64,000 bases of DNA from Paeniglutamicibacter antarcticus (GTDB lineage Bacteria > Actinomycetota > Actinomycetes > Actinomycetales > Micrococcaceae). Within the stretch, counting starts at the first letter, position 1. Each line of letters opens with the position of its first letter. Below are positions 59,020-64,000 of this stretch, in pieces. The stretch is from NCBI RefSeq assembly GCF_900010755.1, contig NZ_CZJT01000082.1, positions 150,022 to 214,021 of the forward strand, given 5' to 3'. The notes beneath the pieces are model-generated. The model saw only the letters and a program-made list of their open reading frames with translations, made no database searches and was not told where the DNA came from. The translations under genes were made by a program, and so were the position numbers.

Positions 59020-60036
59020 ATGCGCCAGAGACTGCTGATCGGTTCCTACCTGCACGAAGACCTGGTGGCCAAAATTGCCCGCGAAGTGCCCGAGGTCGAG
59101 ATCATCAACCGTCCCGATCTGCTTCCGGAGCCACAATTCCCCTGCGATCATTGGGGCGTCAAGCGCCAATTGAGCGCAGCCCAGGTTGCGGAATGGCAAG
59201 AATGTCTGGCCCGGGCCGAGCTGATGTTTGATTTCGACTGGTGGAACCCGTCCCAATGGCGCCGCTATAGCCCGAAGCTGAAATGGATCCAGGCGACGCA
59301 GGCGGGCGTTGGCGCACGCGCCACTGGTCTTGGACATGTGGACAACCAGGTCCAAATAACGACGGCGGCTGGAGTCCATGCGAAGCCACTGGCTGAATTT
59401 GCACTAGCTGGCCTGTTGCACTTTGTTCGGCAAGTTCCTGCCTTGGAAGAAATGAAGGCAAGCCAGCGCTGGACAGTCGGCCCATCCAATACGCTATTTG
59501 GCCAGAATGCCCTGATCATCGGAGCCGGAAGCATCGGTCGGGAAATAGCGGAAACCCTGGATTATTTCGGGGTTACGTGCGACGGGACCAGCAGGAATGC
59601 CCGGCAGCTGGGGGCACCATTTCGGAATTCCATGCCGTTGGCCGAGTGCGATCTGGGTAACTACGAAATCATCGTTTTGAGCTGTCCGTTGACGGATGAA
59701 ACCAGGGGAATGTTCGCGAAACAAATGTTTTCCAGCATGAAACAAGGTGCCTTTATAGTCAATTTATCCCGCGGCGCAGTAATGGACCAGACGGCACTCA
59801 TCGAAGCATTGGAAACCGGCCGGCTGGCCGGAGCCGTTCTTGACGTGGCGGACCCGGAGCCACTTCCATCAGGACATCCGCTGTGGAGTGCGCCCAACCT
59901 GATTTTATCTCCGCACACTGCCGCAAATGTAAATACGGAAAACGCGCGGATTGTTGACCTTTTTGTTGCCAACCTTCGACGGTATTTTTCCGGCCGGGAA
60001 CTTGCCAATAGCTTTGTTCCCTCTCGCGGATACTAG
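59020..60036 (+). CDS. D-2-hydroxyacid dehydrogenase (NAD-dependent)
   Basis: 338 residues from ATG 59020 (AAAGGA upstream). NAD motif NALIIGAGSIGREIAETLDY, catalytic Arg in VNLSRGAVMDQTALIEAL, Glu in LDVADPEPLPSGHPLW and His in LILSPHTAANV. The N-terminal substrate domain includes the PQFPCDHWGVKRQL region typical of the GhrA/PhdA-like branch. Reduces or oxidises a 2-oxo/2-hydroxy acid. Possibly regulated by the divergent PaaX protein; the stop is only 5 bp from the convergent LuxR gene. Confidence 0.87.
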   Translation: MRQRLLIGSYLHEDLVAKIAREVPEVEIINRPDLLPEPQFPCDHWGVKRQLSAAQVAEWQECLARAELMFDFDWWNPSQWRRYSPKLKWIQATQAGVGARATGLGHVDNQVQITTAAGVHAKPLAEFALAGLLHFVRQVPALEEMKASQRWTVGPSNTLFGQNALIIGAGSIGREIAETLDYFGVTCDGTSRNARQLGAPFRNSMPLAECDLGNYEIIVLSCPLTDETRGMFAKQMFSSMKQGAFIVNLSRGAVMDQTALIEALETGRLAGAVLDVADPEPLPSGHPLWSAPNLILSPHTAANVNTENARIVDLFVANLRRYFSGRELANSFVPSRGY

Positions 60037-60041
60037 AGATT

Positions 60042-60755
60042 CTAGGCCCGGGGCGTCGCGTGGCGTTGTGGGCCGGCCGTCAGTGGAATCGTAGGCCGGA
60101 CACTTTCCAATAGCCCGGCCTGGACCACAAGTACAGCTAGCTGCACACGATTGGTTACATGCAGCGGCTCCATGATCTTTGCCAATTGGGCTTTCACAGT
60201 TCCCTCGCTGACGTGCAACAATGCAGCGATTTGAGCATTGGTGTACCCGCCTGCGAGAGCAGTCAGAAGCCTGCGATCGCGAGGGGAAGTGTTTCTCAGG
60301 AACTGGGCCTGAAGCTCGTAGTCGCTCCCGGCGCGCAGGGGGAACCGTTCTGCATCTGCGGGTTTGGAGAAAATCATGTGTCCCGCGTGGATCAGGCGAA
60401 GTACCGCAATCAGATCCGCCGACATGGAGTTTTTGGCAAGGTAGCTATGCGCCCCGGAAGAGTGTGCCCTGCTCATGGTCTCAACGTCATGCACCGAGGA
60501 AAGCATGACAACTTTTGTGGTGGGTGACGCCGTGATGATGCGTCGGGTGGCCTCCATGCTGCACATATTGCTGATGGTTGATTCCATGAGGACGAGGTCG
60601 GGTTTTTTGTCGGTCGCGGCTTCAACGGCGTCGTTGCCATTGCTGGATACTTCTTCCAATTCGACGTCGGAATTTGACGCCAAGATGCTCTCTAATCCAA
60701 GACGGAGGAAGTAGTCCCCGTCGGCCAAGTGAACGCGTAAGCGGGGCAGTTTCAT
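60042..60755 (-). CDS. NarL/FixJ-type (LuxR HTH) response regulator with atypical receiver
   Basis: 237 residues. The receiver domain (VHLADGDYFLRLGLESILAS) keeps acidic pocket residues Asp12/Asp14 and the switch VVMLSSVHD and YLAKN lysine. The phosphoacceptor position, however, reads DLVLMESTI, with Glu58 where Asp is expected. A GerE/LuxR helix-turn-helix follows (SPRDRRLLTALAGGYTNAQI, then AALLHVSEGTVKAQLAKIME). No histidine kinase is nearby. A built-in negative charge may mimic phosphorylation, giving constitutive or otherwise controlled DNA binding. Divergent from the large surface protein gene. Confidence 0.88.
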   Translation of the reverse strand: MKLPRLRVHLADGDYFLRLGLESILASNSDVELEEVSSNGNDAVEAATDKKPDLVLMESTISNMCSMEATRRIITASPTTKVVMLSSVHDVETMSRAHSSGAHSYLAKNSMSADLIAVLRLIHAGHMIFSKPADAERFPLRAGSDYELQAQFLRNTSPRDRRLLTALAGGYTNAQIAALLHVSEGTVKAQLAKIMEPLHVTNRVQLAVLVVQAGLLESVRPTIPLTAGPQRHATPRA

Positions 60756-60864
60756 AGTTCTCCTGCGTTGTTCTAAAGAGGCCGTAATCCATTTAAATTT
60801 ACGAATTAAGAAAACCGGTCAACATTACAAAACAATACTTCGCGACTTTTGTCTCCCCCATACT

Positions 60865-60967
60865 AGCCACCCCGCATAGCCAACTGGCGAACGCAAGCGT
60901 ATGCATGTTGCACATTGGAGACTAGTGGCTATTTTTGGTAGACAAGTGGCTATTTTTATTAGCCACT
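60865..60967. promoter_or_regulatory. Repeated AGTGGCT motifs in the LuxR/surface-protein intergenic region
   Basis: AGTGGCTATTTTT occurs at 60924-60936 and again at 60945-60957, exactly 21 bp apart (two helical turns). The inverted form AGCCACT is at 60961-60967 and AGCCAC at 60865-60870. The 373-bp region 60756-61128 is AT-rich relative to the flanks and otherwise has no gene. The array looks like a multi-site regulator target, plausibly the neighbouring LuxR-type protein. Confidence 0.5.
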
Positions 60968-61128
60968 AAACGTAATCTGCTTGCCCGAAGAGGTGCCCTC
61001 CTGATAACCGTGCGGTGAATGGAATATGCCCGCAGGGGGTGAAGTAATCGTCCACCTGCTTTTCTAAGGTCGAAATTGGGGTCGTGTGACTACGGCCCGA
61101 TCATTCCGGTCTCGCCTTGGAGGGTGCA

Positions 61129-64000
61129 TTGACACAAGATAGACAACCGCTCGGGAGCAAGAAGCAACGCTTCTCGGTTCCTCGGAAACTCCTGGCTGGC
61201 GCTGTAGCGTCCAGCCTCTTTATTGTTCCGACCACTTCGGCTTTTGCTGCTCCTGCTGATGCTTCAGAAGCCCTCGGTCAGGTAATCTCGACTGACCTCT
61301 TGACCTTGAATCTCTTGGATGTGGCGACAAGTTCAGCCGGCAACCCCAGTGATGCTGGTCCGAATCACGAACCGATCAACCTTTCAGCATTGGACGCACT
61401 CAAACTAAACCTTGGATCGCTTCAGCTCCCATTGATTACCGATGGGACTGCTCCAGGTTTGCTTGATCTGGGTAAGCTCGGCGTGCTCAACAGCTATGCA
61501 ACTGCCCCGAATGGCGCTGAAGCAAAAGCTGCTGCTGGTGCAGTAGGAGAGGACGGTGCGATCGCCGCTGACGGAAATGCGGGTGGAAAGACCGGCAATG
61601 CCAGTGTTGATCTAACCAGTCTTCTGGACCAGCTGGGAGTAGCTGGTCTCACGGATGAGATCGTTGACAAAGTTGCCCTCGAACTAGGCGCCCTTGCTTC
61701 TTCCGCAGAGAAGAAAAACGGGACAGTAGCGTCCGAGTACACGGTCGCCGATGCGAAAGCAGTAATCAGTAGCCCGTTGGTGGGAGACGTTTCTAGTCTC
61801 TTGGGCGGTGTTGTTGACGGAGTCGGAACTACCGTAAACGGGCTTGCTGGCACCGGTGGTGCAATTGATAACCTCGTGAAAGCTCTCCCGTCGATCAATC
61901 TGGGATTGGGTGCCCTTGCCCAAGTAAACATTGGAAACACAACGGCCACCGTTGACAATCTGGATGTGGCACTTGGCAAGATCAAAACCGGGATTTTGCA
62001 GTCAACCCTTTCATCCGGCAACGGGGTTGTCTCGTTGAACCTGAAAACAGGTGTGGTGGAGGTCGACCTTGAGAAGGCCGTCAACGCGAGCGCGACGGAC
62101 GGTCTGAACGGGCTTGAGGCCAATACCAAGGTTATTGAACCGAAAACGCTGCAGGCAATCACGACGGGTATTACAGATATTTCCACCCAGCTCGTAAACC
62201 AGCTAACAACTGAAATTACCGAAGCCGTGTATGCGGCAACACTCAACGTAAAAATTGATTTGTCGGTAAACGCAGTAGCCGGGTTGATAAGCGCCAGCAA
62301 TGGTAGCATCACCATTTCCGGTTCCCTGGGAGACTTCCTCGGTGTCGAGGGCGGCAAACCCGTCGTTGATGTCCAGTTGGTTGTTGCACTGCTTGGTATT
62401 CCTGTCCTTAATGCAGGTGCTCTTGTAACGATCCTCACTGGTGGGATCGTGACTCCCTTGCTTGCAGGCATCGGAAGTATCCTGACCCCCCTGGTAACAG
62501 ATTTGGGTGGGCTCATTAAGCCGATCACCAACAAGCTATTGAACGACCTGTCTCCAGTTATTACGGGTGTCCTCGCGGAAATCGTTCAGATCACCATCAA
62601 TGATCAGCCGACGGTGGATAGTCCAGCGCGACCTTCTGCTCTCGGTGTTGGTTCATTTAGCGTTAGTGCGCTGACCTTGACCCTGTTGCCCCAAGCAACA
62701 GCGGCAAAGGTGAGCCTTGCGACTTCGTCTGTTCGCGCACTGGATGCGCTGCCGGCTGTCACCTTGGTAGCGACTCCAAACTCTGTTGAGGCAGGTTCCG
62801 CAACGGTCATCACGGGTGAAAACTGGATTGCCGGTGAAGAAGTCACCATTCAGTTGGTTGATGCTAGCGCCAATCCTGTAGGGGCACCCGTTAAAGTAAC
62901 TCCCGGAGTGGATGGCAAGATTTCAAGCTCGTTGACTGTTCCGGCAGGCACACCGGCCGGTAGCGAATACAAGGTCACTGCAGCTAACGGCACCCAGAGC
63001 AAGGAAACCGCACTGACGGTTACCGAAGTTATTGTCGACGCTCCTTCGGTAACTGCCAATCCTGGCAGCGTTGAAGCGGGCCAGAGCACTAACGTCACTG
63101 GCGTCAAATTCCCGGCTAACACCGAAGTTAACGTTCAGCTGACGGATGCTTCGGGCACTCCGGTTGGTAGCAGCATTTCTGTTACAACTGATGATGAAGG
63201 CAACATTCCGTCCACAGTATTGACCGTACCTGCAGGTACTCCTGCAGGTAGCGACTACAAGGTAGTTGCCACCGTGACAGCGGGCCCGTCTGCGGAGACA
63301 AGTTTGACCGTTACTGACCCGAATGCTGCCGTCAACACTGCCGTCAACACTGCTGTGAACACGGACGCGAACACTGGCGTCAACACTGCTGTGAACACGG
63401 ACGCGAACACTGGTGTCAACACTGCTGTGAACACGGACGCGAACACTGGTGTCAACACTGCTGTGAACACGGACGCGAACACTGGTGTCAACACTGCTGT
63501 GAACACGGACGCGAACACTGGTGTCAACACTGCTGTGAACACGGACGCGAACACTGGTGTCAACACTGCTGTGAACACGGACGCGAACACTGGTGTCAAC
63601 ACTGCTGTGAACACGGACGCGAACACTGGTGTCAACACTGCTGTGAACACGGACGCGAACACTGGTGTCAACACTGCTGTGAACACGGACGCGAACACTG
63701 GTGTCAACACTGCTGTGAACACGGACGCGAACACTGGTGTCAACACTGCTGTGAACACGGACGCGAACACTGGTGTCAACACTGCTGTGAACACGGACGC
63801 GAACACTGGTGTCAACACTGCTGTGAACACGGACGCGAACACTGGTGTCAACACTGCTGTGAACACGGACGCGAACACGGACGTCAACACTGCTGTGAAC
63901 ACGGACGCGAACACGGATAAGAATGGCGAAGCCAACACGGACGTCAACACTGCTGTGAACACGGACGCGAACACGGATAAGAATGGCGAAGCCAACACGG
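61129..64000 (+). CDS. Large secreted surface protein, choice-of-anchor G-like, with tandem repeats (3' end beyond window)
   Basis: 957 codons are visible and the frame is still open at 64000. TTG start with GGAGGG four to five bases upstream. Signal peptide LLAGAVASSLFIVPTTSAFA (cleavage after about residue 40). Residues 40-540 are a Leu/Val/Gly/Asn-rich region resembling actinobacterial choice-of-anchor G adhesins (LGSLQLPLITDGTAPGLLDL, VNLNLKTG-like repeats). Two Ig/IPT-like modules follow (about 545-725: TATPNSVEAG and TANPGSVEAGQ starts, LTVPAGTPAGS ends). From residue 745 a 12-residue repeat NTDANTGVNTAV follows at least fourteen times. A cell-surface or wall-anchored adhesin is likely; the anchor is outside the window. 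Confidence 0.83.
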   Translation, partial: MTQDRQPLGSKKQRFSVPRKLLAGAVASSLFIVPTTSAFAAPADASEALGQVISTDLLTLNLLDVATSSAGNPSDAGPNHEPINLSALDALKLNLGSLQLPLITDGTAPGLLDLGKLGVLNSYATAPNGAEAKAAAGAVGEDGAIAADGNAGGKTGNASVDLTSLLDQLGVAGLTDEIVDKVALELGALASSAEKKNGTVASEYTVADAKAVISSPLVGDVSSLLGGVVDGVGTTVNGLAGTGGAIDNLVKALPSINLGLGALAQVNIGNTTATVDNLDVALGKIKTGILQSTLSSGNGVVSLNLKTGVVEVDLEKAVNASATDGLNGLEANTKVIEPKTLQAITTGITDISTQLVNQLTTEITEAVYAATLNVKIDLSVNAVAGLISASNGSITISGSLGDFLGVEGGKPVVDVQLVVALLGIPVLNAGALVTILTGGIVTPLLAGIGSILTPLVTDLGGLIKPITNKLLNDLSPVITGVLAEIVQITINDQPTVDSPARPSALGVGSFSVSALTLTLLPQATAAKVSLATSSVRALDALPAVTLVATPNSVEAGSATVITGENWIAGEEVTIQLVDASANPVGAPVKVTPGVDGKISSSLTVPAGTPAGSEYKVTAANGTQSKETALTVTEVIVDAPSVTANPGSVEAGQSTNVTGVKFPANTEVNVQLTDASGTPVGSSISVTTDDEGNIPSTVLTVPAGTPAGSDYKVVATVTAGPSAETSLTVTDPNAAVNTAVNTAVNTDANTGVNTAVNTDANTGVNTAVNTDANTGVNTAVNTDANTGVNTAVNTDANTGVNTAVNTDANTGVNTAVNTDANTGVNTAVNTDANTGVNTAVNTDANTGVNTAVNTDANTGVNTAVNTDANTGVNTAVNTDANTGVNTAVNTDANTGVNTAVNTDANTGVNTAVNTDANTDVNTAVNTDANTDKNGEANTDVNTAVNTDANTDKNGEANT
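63361..64000 (+). repeat. In-frame 36-bp tandem repeat array passing into 60-bp units
   Basis: Fourteen 36-bp units from 63361 to 63864; units 2-14 are identical and unit 1 differs by one base (GGC for GGT at 63379). A variant unit follows (63865-63900), then 60-bp units containing ACGGATAAGAATGGCGAAGC (63901-63960 and onward past the edge). Each unit keeps the reading frame (12 or 20 residues). There are no spacers, so this is not a CRISPR. Copy number in an assembly may be wrong. Confidence 0.95.

Noticed and set aside
63361..63864. Possible CRISPR array
   Set aside because: The repeats are directly contiguous without unique spacers, keep the reading frame and have no cas genes near.
63255..63998. 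247-codon minus-strand frame of VLTPVFASVFTA repeats
   Set aside because: It exists only because the 36-bp repeat is stop-free on both strands; the + strand frame continues a signal-peptide protein with Ig-like domains.

Overview
The window looks like a high-GC actinobacterial chromosome, most likely an Arthrobacter-type Micrococcaceae. The basis is its codon use, a Corynebacterium-like meso-diaminopimelate dehydrogenase, DUF222/HNH and PaaX-family proteins, a StyA1/StyA2B monooxygenase pair, and many genes whose start codon sits 6-7 nt behind a TANNNT -10 box with no Shine-Dalgarno (probable leaderless mRNAs). I saw no tRNA, rRNA, CRISPR array, insertion sequence or prophage.

Layout. 1-609: end of a siderophore-interacting flavoprotein. 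646-8052: a minus-strand catabolic operon (MHS transporter, ThDP enzyme, YtcJ-like amidohydrolase, M20 carbamoylase-like hydrolase) with a divergent PucR-type regulator. 8300-22500: a DUF222/HNH protein, an ABM-domain membrane protein, ddh, a two-gene ABC exporter, an 802-aa Leu/Gly heptad-repeat membrane protein, an FMN-binding glutamate-synthase-like protein, an MFS exporter, an enoyl-CoA hydratase-family gene that appears to start at ATC, and a decayed tandem pair of DUF202 genes. 22550-38400: a SpoIID/LytB secreted protein, LysR, small membrane and acidic proteins, a luciferase-like oxidoreductase, cold-shock protein, a DHA2 efflux pump with TetR regulator and CynX-like transporter, an alpha/beta hydrolase, a TRIC channel, DUF1697, an S9 peptidase, and a VanZ-RDD gene cut by an in-frame TAG.

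38493-57891 is the most interesting part. It carries an aromatic-acid transporter, hotdog thioesterase, AraC regulator, SDR, StyA1, fused StyA2B, an FAD amine-oxidase-like dehydrogenase, an isatin-hydrolase-like cyclase and a benzoylformate-decarboxylase-like ThDP enzyme. These are followed by anthraniloyl-CoA monooxygenase, aminobenzoate-CoA ligase, thioesterase II, a cupin, an FAH-family hydrolase and a RidA deaminase. The best reading is a complete indole -> isatin -> isatinate -> anthranilate -> anthraniloyl-CoA route. It seems to continue through a thioesterase/cupin/RidA/FAH lower branch rather than beta-oxidation. Five copies of a palindrome of the form TGAC-N4-GTCAC lie only in front of its four transcription units, so the cluster appears to be one regulon.

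57989-64000: a PaaX-family regulator, a D-2-hydroxyacid dehydrogenase, and an orphan LuxR-type response regulator with Glu at the phosphoacceptor position. A control region with repeated AGTGGCT motifs follows. The window ends in a large secreted surface protein with 14 virtually identical 36-bp in-frame repeats that runs off the right edge.
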